DNA from: Eonycteris spelaea
Lineage: Eukaryota; Chordata; Mammalia; Chiroptera; Pteropodidae
Assembly: GCA_003508835.1 (NCBI GenBank)
Contig: PUFA01000022.1
Span: forward strand, 9,424,001-9,488,000
Direction: 5' to 3'
DNA length: 64,000 nt
Made by a program: the position numbers and the translations under genes. Below are positions 34,800 to 47,570 of the stretch, piece after piece. Within the stretch, counting starts at the first letter, position 1; each line of letters begins with the position of its first letter. Below the pieces are notes generated by a model that saw nothing but the letters and a program-made list of their open reading frames with translations, had not been told where the DNA came from and did not search any database.

Positions 34800-35079
34800 A
34801 CATGAATTGTCACTTTCGAAGCATCCCCATAGAAGCAAGATGTGCATGAGCCTGTCTTCCTCAGCGCGTTGGTGGTGAGGTTAGTGACGGTGACATGGCT
34901 TGCCTGGCCACCTGACAGCAGCGTCGGTGACAGAGATCCACACAGAAACCTGAGGTCTTTGCTTCTGACCGGGGCCCAAGTCACTCGACAACTTTCACCC
35001 GAGAATATTCAGGTGGGCTAAGTGCCACGCCTCAGCCAGAGTCTCCATAGACTGGAACGTCTTTTAGGACAGCAGATAC

Positions 35080-35600
35080 CTGTCTGGAAGCCAGGTGGCG
35101 TGCACACCTGCAAGTCCGGCTCGAGGACGCCCTTTGCCAGCAAGAACCTGCTGGCGCGGCTCCTCGTCAGAGCAGCCTGCGACCCCCTCGCGCGCCCCTC
35201 CACACCCCTCACAGGCGCGAGGTCCGCTTGAAGAGGAGCAGACAGAAGCATCTGATTCGCAGCTGGCACAGAAAGGTCACTGCCGTCCACAGTCACACAA
35301 ATCAGGTCCTACGAGAGCAGGGGGGCCAGGGGCGGAAGCACTCCGGGGACACTTTCTTTACCAGAACGGGGGCTGAGGATCAATGGCTTTTGGCACGTGG
35401 CCCACGCTTTTCCAAACACGAGCGACCGCCAACCAGCTCGTCTTCCGCTCCGCGGCACCCCGTCCTAGGCCCACGGCTCTGTCCTTCTTTAAAACGGAGG
35501 GCGCTGTGGCTCGCATCCCTTCGACGCCTCCCTCGAGAGGAGCCGCGCTCGGGGGCAGACACGCAGCGAGTGTGTACGCCCAGCATGCGCCTTCTCGTTT
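35080..35600. other. CpG-dense patch
   Basis: CpG dinucleotides are frequent ('ctcgcgcgcccctc', 'gcgaccgccaacc', 'ggagccgcgctcggggg') compared with the depleted flanks. It could be an orphan CpG island, for example an enhancer or an unannotated non-coding transcript start. Overlapping open frames up to 149 codons are best explained by the lack of TA-rich stop codons. Confidence 0.45.
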
Positions 35601-35830
35601 CCCACCCGACATTGTTTGTTGAAATAAATATGGAAATAAGGCTGAGCAAGACAGCCCAGCCAGCCAAACTGAAATAAATTCATCACTCATGGGCTCTCAA
35701 GGGAAGGAGACTGTGCATTTTTTCCTAAATGATGATTTCTGAAGCAGTGAAGGAATGGCTATATCACTAATGAGGCCTGTACGCCATGACTGCTGATTAT
35801 AAATGACCTGCAAAGAGACCAGGAGATGGT
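35600..35830. other. Candidate conserved non-coding block
   Basis: Directly to the right of the CpG patch is a repeat-free AT-rich block: 'tttgttgaaataaatatgga', 'cctaaatgatgatttctgaa', 'atatcactaatgaggcct' and 'gattataaatgacctgcaaa'. A G4 motif follows within 10 bp. The abrupt switch from CpG-rich to AT-rich sequence is typical of regulatory islands, but function is inferred only. Confidence 0.25.
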
Positions 35831-35839
35831 GGCCAGGAA

Positions 35840-35865
35840 GGGGAGCGGAGGGGAGGGGCCGGGGG
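35840..35865 (+). other. G-quadruplex motif
   Basis: G runs of 4, 4, 4 and 5 are separated by AGCGGA, A and CC. A further G5 run lies at 35876-35880. Confidence 0.75.
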
Positions 35866-36659
35866 AGGCGCTGCAGGGGGAGGCTGCGGCTGCTGGTGGC
35901 AGGCGGTGGAGACCCGTACCCAGAACCAACTCCCTCCGCTTCTCTGACCTGGCACTCGACCCCGGAAGAGCACGCGACTAATTCTGCGTAAATTCAGGTG
36001 AGTGGAGCGGTGTCAAAGGCTTCCCTAAGGATGGAACAGCATCTTGTCCACAAGTACACGGGCTACCAAGAACATCTTCCTCCTGTGCCTGGAAGCTCCT
36101 GGCAGCATCCCAGGACCTAGGAAACACCTGGATGGAGACAGCAATGACAGGAAACCATACCGAGCCACCGGAAGGCACCAAGGCTCCCGGTCCCTTGATG
36201 GCTGTGTGCTGGGCACACAGGAGAAGGAGGTGCAAATACAAACACAGCTCAAGGGTGGGATGTGTCCCCAGAGCAGCCGGTGAATTCAGGCCAGGCCGAC
36301 CCGACGCCAGAGATGCAGACCGGGTGCCACAACGCTAGATCCTGCTGATGAAAGTTCTCCGAGCGGTGTGATCGGCGGCACTCTTGTGTAGTACGATGTG
36401 CTTTAGGAAAACGCCCACATGCGTCCTGGCATGACCCAGTAAGAATCCTTCAGACAGAACAACCCACTGTAGAATGTTCCCGGCGGCAGCCAGGAAAAGG
36501 CCTGACAAGGGGCAGACTTGACAAACAAAGCGATCCAGTCTCCGAGGGCCGGGGCAGAACGGTGTGGTAGCTGCTTTTCAAAACAAGTGCATCATTGAAC
36601 CCCAGGAAGGGCACTAATCACCCTTACACCCTCGTGGAGAGGCTGAGGTGGGAAGGACC

Positions 36660-36970
36660 CTCCGCAGCCTGTTAAACGAAGAAGCTGCGACGGGGCGCGA
36701 GACCCGTTAGCGATGCGTAGAGGTGCCGGGGGTCCCCCAGCTTCCGAAGACGGCTGCTCCGTCTGGCCTTTGCAGCCGGCGTGTTTCCCACAGCGTCCGG
36801 CAGGGCCTCTCGTCTGCCACGTGCGTTCCTGTGCACGTGGACCCGTGGCTGGATGGAGAGTCGTGTGTTGCGCGAGACCGAAGGCCAGGGCTCTGGCTCT
36901 GGATGTGATGAGCACGCTGGCTGTCCTAGGTCGTCAGCAACTCGTCTGGTCACAATGACTGCAAAGCGAA
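36660..36970. other. CpG-dense patch
   Basis: Frequent CpG ('gcgacggggcgcgagacccg', 'cgtgcgttcctgtgcacgtg') in an otherwise CpG-poor neighbourhood. Open frames on both strands show no known domain. Confidence 0.4.
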
Positions 36971-37489
36971 CCCCGGGTCCGAGGACAGTACGCTCCATTT
37001 ACCCATCGTCCAGAGAGCTAACAACACTAGAACCAAAAGACGTGTGGCGTAAAGGTGGTCTCGTCACCAACTTGGCCAAGGCCATCCCACAACACAGGGA
37101 GGAAAAGGCAGGAAACGCGTGCATTCTCACTTCAGCTCCACGGCCCTCTTGGGCAACAAAGAGACACACGTTAGTAGAGAGAGCAGCACACAGAGCCGGC
37201 CCTGACATTCCTCCTCTTCTTCACTGGGGTGCATGCGATTGCCAGGCCTTTCTTTCCCTCTCTTCTTTTCCGTGTATGGTCAAAAGATAAACGGGGGTTC
37301 TCGACTACTGACAACAAAGAAAAGAACTAAAAGTCACCCGTTCCAGGATGCGAGCTTCTTGCCTGGCTGCTTCCCACGGGGATGCAGAGAGAGAATCCCA
37401 CCAGACAGATGCCGCCTCCCCATGGGGCTGACGTGACGCTCCCTAATGAATCTGACCCCCGGCTGCAGCTCTGAAAGGGGGCAGCCGCG

Positions 37490-37745
37490 TGTCAGCGTAA
37501 ACAGCTAAACCTAGTGTCATGTCAAGTGGTAACAAGGCCACTGCTGGTTTTTTACAAGCACTGTGCACTTAGCAGATAAAAACGAGCACCCTATCGCTGG
37601 CCTCTGCAAGTCACACTTATCAACAGTGAGAAGAAACAATGCTTTGTTTGATAGGTGTTGCTTGGCGCCAGTGATAGGAAGCTGAATTTCTTACAGGCTG
37701 TCCATTAGCGTGATGGAGAGGTAACAGCTGCATTAACAAAACCGT
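37490..37745. other. Candidate conserved non-coding block
   Basis: Repeat-free with clustered short words: 'cttagcagataaaaacga' and 'cttatcaacagtgag' (GATA-type cores), 'aacaatgctttgtttgatag' (HMG-box-like), 'tccattagcgtgatgg' and 'tgcattaacaaaac' (homeodomain-like). The density of such sites suggests a cis-regulatory element. This is a guess from composition. Confidence 0.28.
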
Positions 37746-38164
37746 GTGCATGTGTCCCCTGGTAAGCCAGTTCAGGGCTTCCGGATGTTCCCTCCAGGAG
37801 AGAGCTAATTACCTTCCACGGTGCCACCTGGGCTTGGGACAACCAGTGTCAGGAAAGGGCTTTGACAAACACATTTATTTGTCCAGGACCAAGTCCAGGG
37901 CCAGCCACCTCCCTTCGTCCTGGTATCACAGCAGAGACAGATGCATACGAGATCAATGAAAGGTCCCGGGTTCACTGCAGGCTGGGGGCACACCTGCAGA
38001 CAGGGCGTCCCCGGGGAGGACGGTGCAGTCACAGCCCACACCGCTCAGCCTGGCTCGTGCGCTGTGACTGGACACTACTAGGTCGCTGTCCTTGTTTGAA
38101 GAGAGCTGAAATGTGTGAAAGATGGCAGACCAGGAAGGGGCGTTGCAAAGGAGGAGGGTGGTTT

Positions 38165-38305
38165 TATTGATGCGAAAAGTACTTGCTTTTGAATACGGGC
38201 ACAGGTTAAGTATTTGGTGATACTATTATTCCTCATGTTTTCTACAAGGACACTTAAGGACAGAAGAGATAAGTGTCACGCATCTGAGAAATGGAGGAGG
38301 ACCTG
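38165..38305 (-). repeat. MIR SINE fragment
   Basis: 'gatactattattcctcatgt' followed by 'cttaaggacagaagagataa' matches the complement of the MIR core by eye. It lies immediately left of a second MIR in the same orientation. Confidence 0.45.
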
Positions 38306-38525
38306 CATTACCGAGCGCCTACACCTACTGTGTGTCAGTCATTTTCATCTACATTGTCTATTTAATCATTTCCATGGTCCTAGGAGGTAGGGCTGTCCAC
38401 ACACACACACACACACCCACCCACCCTCGGCCGAGGAAAGTGAGGTTTAAGGAGATCAATCCACTTGCTCAAACACCCCCTGCTGGAACTGGAGCCACAC
38501 CGCGAACCACCTGACTTCTAAGGTC
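38306..38525 (-). repeat. MIR SINE with an internal CA repeat
   Basis: 'ccgagcgcctacacctactg', 'ggtcctaggaggtagggctg', 'gaggaaagtgaggtttaagg' and 'aactggagccacaccgcgaa' follow the complement of MIR. A short CA/CCCA repeat at about 38399-38424 has grown where the 'attattat' block of MIR would be. Confidence 0.75.
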
Positions 38526-39649
38526 CTTGCTCAGTCTCTCGGCGCCATTGCAAGCACTGAGCCCGCGCAAGACGCCAGGGAACCTGGTTATTTTGGGGGG
38601 TGAGTGCAGTGCTTCCCACAGCTGCTGGGGCCCTTAGGAAGCTTTCAGACTGCCTGTGTCCTGGAAACGAGCGAGAGCCTTTTGCGAGTCGAGGATGCTT
38701 TCTTTGACTCCTCCCTCTAAAGAAAAGGCAGGCTAGTACTATGAATAACGACATCCGTTCTTCCTCAGAGCTCTAAGTGTATCCGGTGATAACGGGGGCT
38801 CCCGCAATTACCTTATTCCCGCAACCCAGCCCCTCGGTCTACCGTAGAACTCAGCATGCGACAGGAAGAAAGTGCCTGTCTTTTGCCCAGAGGTGAGTCT
38901 GTTACCAAGACACGTCACCTTTCTGGGTGTGTGTCCTCACGTTTAAAAAACACACCAGACAATAATCCGATGTACCACCGTTTGGATTTACTACCCAGGC
39001 CCAGTACAGGGAAGCGGAGTGTTTCAAAAGCTAGGAACTAAAACGCCACCTCGCCCTCAGGCCTGAAACACCCAGGTTTAAAGACAACGCGAACCGAAAA
39101 AACAAAAACTGGTTCCGTTGACAGTCACGATAATTTAATCTAGCCCATGTTTTTAGCTTCCCGGCTCATCTAATCTTTCATTGGGAAGAAATTCGTGGCC
39201 TGCTTAGTCATACATATAGGAAATTATATAACAGTTTGGGGTTTTTCTAGAAACATTACTCCTAAACTTAAGTACCTTAGTTCCTTTGTGTCTTCTACAC
39301 ACACCGAGCTTAATAGCCAAAACCCTCCTGCGTGGTCTGGTCCGTCCCCGTCTGGAGCCTGGCTGCCTCGGCTGGACTGCCTGTGCTTCTCGAGCCCTCC
39401 CTCAGAGGACCAGGGGAGGCGCCCGCCCGTGGGTGGCATTCTGGCCACGGAGCAAAAGCCCCACCCACCAAAGCGAAAAGCTCTGCCCACAGGGGCCCCC
39501 GGGAGGTGCCATTTCGTCCTGCTTTACGCCGGCTCTGACATTTTTTACATTATAATGACTCCATATCCCAAATGAGTCCTACACAGAACATCTCTGAGTC
39601 AGCTAATTAATAAATCCAATTTGCTCTTCAGCACATGGCATTTATCGAG

Positions 39650-40300
39650 TTCACACACTAACCGCAGGGAAGGTGAGAGTGGGCGTCCCGGGTGCCGCCT
39701 CGCCGGCCCTCGCGGGGGCCCGCGTGTGGGGGACCCAGCCTTTCCCCAAACGGTCCGCCACGCGCTGGGCTGGACGAAGAAGCACCTTCGAGAACCCGTG
39801 CCGCCTGTCCGAGTCCACCGGGACGCCGCCCTCCTCCGCAGAGACGACAACTCCCAGAACAACGACCTCTTGCTTGGAGGAGGGAAACGGGAGCGAGCCT
39901 GCTCCTCGGGCACTGGTGTCCCGCACGGCGGTCATCACTGAAACAGCCTTCCGGCCACACCGTCGAACTAAGGTGAAAATCAATTAGGTGCCACCGTTTC
40001 AATGTGTCGGTGGCATTCTGGTGTCTTTATCCCGTTCATGAGGCAGAGATATGATGTGGGGGTGACAACGCCGGACTGGGCAGCCCCTTCACAGAGCCCG
40101 TCCACTGCGCGGACCTTTCAAAATCTCGTAAGAACCGCCACTTTGCCCACAGGCTCCAGAATCACCGCCGGCGCATTCGGAATCGGCCACGACAATCAGG
40201 CTGCGAGAGCAGTGTGCCCGGCTCTCGATCGTCGTACTCGGTGCCTTGGCAACGCTCCGTCTCTCCATCGCGGCAGCCGGTTACTCTTCAGATGCTAAGG
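39650..40300. other. CpG-dense patch, strongest in the window
   Basis: The densest CpG cluster, especially 39683-39850 ('gtcccgggtgccgcctcgcc', 'cggtccgccacgcgctgggc', 'gagtccaccgggacgccgcc') and again 40120-40280. Open frames of 94-114 codons run in several frames on both strands with no recognisable domain, as expected in CpG-rich DNA. It is compatible with an orphan CpG island or a promoter of a non-coding RNA. No TATA box or splice pattern is evident. Confidence 0.45.
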
Positions 40301-41499
40301 GGGTGGGGGGAGGGCGGCTGGCATCGGCAGCGTGGGTGAGATGGAGGAGCTGCGGAAAAACCACCCAAGGGTGCGGCCATCGATGGTGGAATGACATAAA
40401 AGTGGACGAGAGACTCGGGCAGAGAGTCACTGCGGACGTGGTGAGCAGACAGGCAGAGAGCCGCTGCTCTGGCCCAAACGATTATGCGCCCACTTTCCTT
40501 CTTTAGAGCGTTGACAGGGTTTTTCTCCTGATTTTTTTTTTTTAAGAAGAGATAATGGCTGTTGACTTCTCAGTTAAATAGTTGCTCAAGCCAAATGGCT
40601 CCCAGAAGCTAATCCTGAGGGCAGATACCCAGGAGAGAGGGTGTGTGGGGGAGACAGGAATGGCACCGTGTCCACCAGAGAAGGAAGAAGATGAATGGGA
40701 GAAACGGGACGGGCGACCGAGCGCGGGGAAGAATCAGACGTATGGCTGTACTGGGCAGAGCGCTGGAGGGTGCGCAGACACAGAAATGGGGAAGGACTTA
40801 CAAATGTCTTAAGGATGAAAACAGAAAAGAGTGTTTTTATCCAAGGTCAGGGCGTCAGGTCAACTTGGCCGAGGTAGCCAGCTAGGAACTAACGTCAGAA
40901 AACCTAGATTTGTGCAAGGAAGAATTCTGCTGTGTGACAAGTTCATTTCTGAACACGGACACGTCAGTTTCAGCTAATGTCCTGTTCTTTCCATGACAGC
41001 ACCAAGATCGCACGCGGTGAGTGACGTCAGGGATTCGACGGGCTTGAGACCAAGACAAAGCCGGAAACTATGTCGAATGCAATTTTACTCATCTGTCTTT
41101 GGATTGGAAACAGATGCTCACCGGGACAAAAGCATTTATGGATGTGATTTCGTATTCTCTTTTTAAGTCTCATTCCTAGATCTATGGTGAGTAGCGTTAG
41201 AAGAGTTTCACTGGCACCACCATCTCTTTATGTTCAATACTTTGATAATTTTGAAATACAAACTAAATAAACACACAGGTAGATCATTTTCAAAATGATT
41301 TTTATTTGCCCAACAGATTGAGTTTGCGCACTCGTAAAATTACAGTTGGCTAAGTAAATCTTGAGTCAGAGTAAGGTTTATCGGCGTCATGTTGATCCTT
41401 ACTCTTTTAGTCTAGAATATAGTTTTAGGAGCAGAAGGAAACCTCAACAATCATATAAACAGAGAATTCAGAGTTGGAAATGCCTCAAGCAGACTCTCT

Positions 41500-42000
41500 T
41501 ACGGTTATTTGTGACAGCTTGACAATGACAAAAAAAGTCAGCTGACTTTTTATACAGTCCTTGGCAGGCAACCTTGTGCCTTAATTTCCCTTCCTGCAAA
41601 TTGCCGGAAGCCCTGTCGACCAAACTCTAGATTATAACAAGCTAGCACTGCACCTTATGTTTATTTAGCCATATTCTCTCACCAGACTAAGCTTTTTTTT
41701 TTTTTTTTGGCTGTCAGAGGAAAAGTTTAAGAAATAAATGGTCTCTTAATAATCGTTTAAATATTATTTTATATTTGAAGATGTAGTTTAAGATCGTCAT
41801 TAGTTTGTGACTTTTGGTGGCAGATAAGAGCTTTTCTCTACAGTTATAGTCCTTCAGACAGAGCTCCATTTAAACCTTTACGTTTTTCCTCTCCACTTAA
41901 AAATACTTATCGCACGGCTTTATTGGGATACTCCGTAATTCAGGAAATCGAGGTGATTCGTTTTGATATGTCGGAGGAAAATTGTGGGGTTTTCCCTGTG
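41500..42000. other. Candidate conserved non-coding block
   Basis: AT-rich, repeat-free apart from a T run, with words such as 'gtctcttaataatcgtttaa', 'agatcgtcattagtttgtga' and 'atttcccttcctgcaaattg'. Suggestive of regulatory sequence only. Confidence 0.2.
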
Positions 42001-43329
42001 AAGCTGCTGGCCCATGTCACAGCTCTTTGACAGCAAAAAGGTGGTGGGGCTGGGGGCGCAGGGAAGAGGGACTCAAACCAGTATAATGAGACTGTATGGA
42101 GCTGCTTTTTCTCACATCATACAATTAGATTCTCACAGTTCACACATAGGATTTTCTGAATTGAGGCAGGACAGAGATGGGGTAATGGAACTGAGCTCTA
42201 AGCGACCAGCAAATGGGTACAAATTTACTTAACAAATCTTCCTGCTACCTTCCTTCTTCCCCTCTCTCTTTCTCCCATTTCTTCCCTCCTTCCTCCATCA
42301 TTCAGGCTGTGTGAAATTAGAACATTAAAAAGACACATACACTGTTCTTTTCTCCTGTGGTAGTTAGTATACATCCCTATTAGTCCAGGGCGGTGTGGGA
42401 AGCGGGTTCTGAGGGCAGAGTTGAAGAACAAGATCACTCACTGATTCAAAATGTTGGGCAAGTCATAGAAACATTTTAAAGTGGTCCCTACAAGAGTCGT
42501 AAGTAAGGGATTACATGACACTTGTTTTAAACATGTTTTTATGCGTACCTGAGGCTGCCATGCTCTTTCAGGGACTTCTGATAGCTCGGGTTATGAGGAA
42601 GTGTTAGGTAAGCTGGAACACCTTTTCTGGGCCTCTGTACAGAGCCCTTTGAGTGTGATTTACAGGGTTGGGAATGATTAAGAGACTAAGTGCTGTGGCT
42701 AGCGCTAGGAAGCTGATTGTACCGGTGAACTGATCAAATTAAGACAAAAAATAGAATCTTCAAAAATAGTTTCCAACTTTGCCTCTGCTGATCATCAAAC
42801 TCCCGGTAATGAAGGGAAACAGGCTTCACCTGATTACTTAACAAAAGAAAGCAGGGAGGCTTCTATTATTATTGTGAAAGGCTGGCTTGAAAAGGGAAGT
42901 TTATCTGCAGGAATGAATGCCTGGAGGGCCAGACCGAGGGCAGGAAGCACAGGGCCCTTGTAACCAGAGACCTCTGTGTGCGTGGGACTTGGCGAGCAAA
43001 CAGAATTGGGGATATTTTGTTTGTTTGTTTATTCGGCAGCGTGTCTGATCTGGGCAGGAGACTATTTCGGGGGATCTTCAATCTCACCCGTTTGATCTAT
43101 TTTTCTCTTAAGCATGCGTGCTTAGTAAATCATATATTGTGAGTGACCCTGGGGTGTGCAATCTCATCTCTTTTAATACACTCTTCCATTCTGACAAGGA
43201 GCTTCAGTGGCTTGGAATGATCCTCTTCAATTGACAAAAGCAGCCCCTGATTCCTAAGGTTTTAAACCATTAGTGGCTGATCCGTCGCAGCAATATGCTG
43301 CCGCTGCTGCACCTAAGGATGGAATGTTA

Positions 43330-43425
43330 AATGTTCATGACGGATGGGTGTCCGTGCGCGCGCACAGACACGACAGCGTCCACGGCTGCTTCGCGCCGGG
43401 GCGCCGTGAACACCGAGCGGAAGGA
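43330..43425. other. Short CpG-dense patch
   Basis: A 100-bp run with many CpG ('gtccgtgcgcgcgcacagac', 'cttcgcgccggggcgccgtg'), isolated in AT-rich surroundings. It includes an alternating GCGCGC core. Confidence 0.5.
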
Positions 43426-46400
43426 AGCTGCACATGTCAGATGTTTTCTGGTTAAATCTTCCAGCCATTAAAAGCATGATTCTATCATACAGACCCGGCA
43501 GTATTAACGCGTGCGATACGTGCATCCCCAAAGACAGCACGTCGAAATGGGCAGGACCCCGTCCCTCAAAAATGGCCCTTTCGTCACTCAAAAAACCCCA
43601 AACAAACAAAAAAAACCACTGACGACACCAGCAATTTGGATAGCAGGTATTAGGGGGTTACTGTGGTTTTGTAATTGTAATTTTCTTATGTTTGCTTATC
43701 TGTATTTTCAAAACCATTTTCTGTAGTAAACACTTATTGTTTTTGTACCAAGACAGAAATTAACTTTAAAAAGTCCACTCTGAGCAAAATAACAATATGA
43801 AAATTCTGACCAATTAAAGAAATGTTTACTGTATTAATAGCTTATAAATGCAAAAGAAGAGAGTAAGGTTTGTCTAAGTTTGAGGTATAAAATAAGTGGG
43901 AAATAAGACCAATTTTCTCTGTGAAACTAGGAGGAAATTCAACAGAGAGGATATAGTGATCAGAAAAGGGATATGCTTGATGCAATAAAATGACGCCAAA
44001 TGTATTCTTTGTCCAGTATTTATGTCTGAAATTATAAACTAGTTGAGAAAAATGAGTCAAATCGAAGAACGCCCCTGGTTTCAAACTGTCAAGATAAGCT
44101 CTGTCCAACCCCCCACCATTTCTCTATCCTTTCTGCTTAGCAATATCAATATTCCTTTTTTACATCTTTTCTGCAGATGTTCTGCCTGACACACATATGT
44201 AAACACTATTCAATCTCACTGTTTCTTGCACTGTACATGCATGTTGTCTTTTTTCAAATGTATACATTTTTAAGAGGACATATGACTATGCTGATCACAG
44301 GAAAAGGGAAACAAAAAATCATGAATAAAAACGTGGGTGTCGCAGAGAGCAAAACCAGGTGACCTTGAACTGCTCCGTGTGTGAGAGCAAACACTTCAGT
44401 CTGTCATTCTGTAACGGGATCCCGTTAGTTCTCCAGACCAGTGACTAAGTGGTTAAAAGGAACAGTGCATGAACGGTGCAACTCTGATTGGTCCCTGGAA
44501 AAGGCTTAGAGCAAATACGCTGAAAGGAGGGCCCAAGTTCTTGTCCACAAGAGACACAGGGGAAAATAAGACAAGGTCTGACCTCACGGCTGATAAACGG
44601 GTTAAATAAACTGTACATCAGGGCTTGGCTAGGTTAGATGGTGAGTCTGTTCAGAAGGAGAAAAAGCAGGAACGGGAAATGGTGAAGGTGAAAGGGTCCT
44701 CACTGGAAAGAATAGGTTTAAATTTTGAGTCTGCGAATCCCTGAGCCTGGTGGCCACAAAATCCTCGAGCACAGGCTCGTTAACCCAAACGAGATCCACT
44801 GTAACTTAACCGCTCAGCTTTTAATTTATCACGTTTGCCGGATCCTACCAAAATATCCCTTTATGGTTCATTTCTGAAAAGGCCATTTTTTCTATCATTA
44901 TTACATTTTAAATGGCACTTGGTATTTAGAGACATTATACAGAACACTATCTTCAAAGCATGGCGCAGCAGCTTACTAGAAACAAAATTACATATGGGCA
45001 CTTACACTATATAAAAGAACACTGTGTTTCATGACTTATGTGAAATTTATAGACGAAGAGAACTACTGGCATTATGGGCCATCTTTTTAGTTTGCTTAAA
45101 AGTCTCACTTGCTTAAAACCCAATTTTATTCAGAGTCAGTGGTTAGTTGTTTTTCTTTTTTTCCTTCTAGAAGGAATTTGTCGCTAGTTGCCCTATAGCT
45201 TACATCAGGACAAAAGAAAAAAAAAAGTGAGAGTACGTTTTGAAAGCTAGGTCTTTTGATTCTGTGTAAAAGAGAAGTGAACATTTAAACAATGACAAAC
45301 CACAATCTGAAAACACATAGTGCCACGTCATTCTTATTCTCTTAGCACTCTCTGCGCACGCGGTCAATTTCACTGTGCATAATAAGATGGCCACACACCC
45401 GGATTTGCTGAGGACCTTTCTGGCTTACAGTGGTTACCCTGGTGACCTGTTTCGTTAGTATCCCTTCTCACCCGCAGACGTGTCCTGGGTTGGATGATAA
45501 GTTAGATGGAATTGTCTGAAGTTTTCCATGAGCCCATAAGATAAGCAGGTTGCACTGTCCACATCTAGCACTGGCACGAACCTGAACCTCATATTTTCTT
45601 TGCTTCCAAGAGACCGAGAATAAAAAGCATTTGCTGTACAGATATACCCATGTGAAGGGAGAGAGGACTCTCGGCAAGATGAAAGAAAGAAGAGACCAAC
45701 TCTACAAGAAAGTAGAATACGGTCGACCCTGGAAGATCACCCATATTTTCAGAGCCTCTTTATATAGCAAAGTGAGAAACTATGGTAGTTTTAGATGGAA
45801 TTTCTTGGGATTTTTAACGTTCGCTCCTTTGGCAATCTGGGTTCCAGAGCTTTTTCCAGTTACGCTCTCTTGTCAAATTCTTCCTTCTAAAGGTACCAAT
45901 GGCTCCATAATCTTGCGGATGCCTCACTGAGGCTCCCGGAACTGATCAAGACCAGGAACTGAAGGCCAGCCTCTCCTCAGGTACAGAGCATCGAATCACG
46001 GTTATGACACCCTGCTTCTTTTGGGGTGCCGTTCACCTCTCGCCTAGGTCTGTCACTGCCTGGTATGCTTGGCATCACAGACTTAAAATGCCACCTGGAC
46101 TACTTTCCTCTTCTTCAGGGCTTTTTGGAGACTTTTCTAAGGCAGGCCAGCTTCCTTTTAGTCTGAAAATCCAATTTATAGTGCCAATACCCGAGGCCGT
46201 AAACATTGCAGCTTGGAGGGAAATAAGGGAGAAAAAGAAGAAAAAGAGCAAGAAAGAGCAACCACATTATTTTAGAATATAGAATGTCTTCAGGCTTTTT
46301 CTCTTCTCAAACACTGACAGCCAACATATAAATAGTTCATTATTTTCATTTTCCAAACAGAAGGTCCATGTCACACTTGGCAATCTGAGGCTAACGTAAA

Positions 46401-47344
46401 GAACAAGTGAAACAGATTGGGCGGCCACACTGTCTCCAGCCCTTACGCAGGAAGTGGATCTTGCGTGCACGGCTTCAGGAATCCTCTCGAGATTGCAAAG
46501 GAGATAGGAAAGCATGGTTAGTGTTGCAGACCGTGGTCATTTCTTCTTGGAGACAGATGATCTCCCATTAGAACAATGGCCACGTGTGAGGAGCTGTTCA
46601 TTCAAGGCAGGTGAAGGGCCATTCCTGTATGAAACTGACCATAGAGACTCCTTATGTGACTAGCTGAGGAATCACGGACAGGACCCAGAGAGGTGAAAGC
46701 TGCCCTTCTAAGTCTGCCCTTGGTCTCTCTCAGACAACGTAGGGGATGCAAGACCCTGATTACCTTGAGGCTTGCCGCTAACTGCAATCTGAGTTAGACT
46801 GGCGACACAGAGATCTTCGCTGTGGCCCCACGAGCTATGTGACAGCCTATGCGAACCATGCCGAGTAATGCACACTCACAGGTTCACCCCCTAATGGAAT
46901 CGGGCTCAAAGGAAGTATAAATTTGGGAAATATTGAAAACATTTCAGAACACTTGTTCTATTTTGCTAAAAATCGATTCATCAGTATATCATTACCATGC
47001 TAACTGAACAGAGCTGGATGAAAATTTTGCAAGGCTTACTACGTTAAGGGGTGAGTTTTACAGCTTTTTCTAACCTCGCTGCGAAACTCAACTTATGCCC
47101 ACCTCCTGGTCACAGAGTAAAATGTAAAGGACGTAGCAAGTGCCACAGGTCCGAAGACGACGTGCGAAACCCATCACCGATAGCTTAAATTTTATTTCCG
47201 TGTTCGGAAAGACTCAGAGGACCGTGTGTCTTTAGTGGCATGGTACTGTTCCCGTTTCCAGACTGTCAGTAATCCATTCCAGGAGCCTCACATTTGCCAA
47301 AGTGCATAAGAAGCATTCTGGTTAATTATCCCTGCCTTCCTCAC

Positions 47345-47570
47345 AGCCTCAGCTATCATGAAAAGACAAGAGCACAGGGGGTTTGTCTCCTGGCTCTGCC
47401 CCTTTATTTGTTGGGTGATCTTGGCCAACTCTTGTATCCTCTCTGGGCCTCAGTTTGCTTACTTATAAACGACGTGCACTGTCAGGTGAGAATTAAAATG
47501 AGCAATGCATGTACAAATGACCCGTACATGGGAATGCACGGTACACAAGTTATTGCTATCCTCTCGTGTC
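47345..47570 (+). repeat. MIR SINE, near complete
   Basis: The MIR order is clear: 'gtctcctggctctgcccctt', 'ttgttgggtgatcttggcca', 'actcttgtatcctctctggg', 'cctcagtttgcttacttata', then 'ggtgagaattaaaatgagca' and 'atgcatgtacaaatg'. Confidence 0.9.

Larger units (their letters stand above)
31746..38164. other. Unique interval with CpG-dense patches and AT-rich blocks
   Basis: About 6.4 kb without a clear interspersed repeat, apart from a possible L2 3' terminus at about 32340-32402 ('acaggtactaagtgttcaat'). A C run lies near 31750-31761. CpG-dense patches, an ATT microsatellite, a G4 motif and candidate conserved blocks are listed separately. The many open frames in 34.8-37.4 kb lie in CpG-rich sequence, overlap on both strands, and have no domain that I recognise. 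Confidence 0.45.
38526..47344. other. Unique interval, repeat-poor
   Basis: Nearly 9 kb in which I recognise no interspersed repeat with confidence. It contains the CpG patches at 39650-40300 and 43330-43420, T runs at 40526-40545 and 41693-41708, and AT-rich stretches at 41140-41990 and 43640-44330. Open frames up to 126 codons show no domain. There may be old repeats here too decayed to see by eye. Confidence 0.4.

Noticed and set aside
36781..37290. 169-codon open frame in a CpG-rich patch
   Set aside because: CpG-rich DNA lacks stop codons, frames on both strands are open, and no protein family was recognised.
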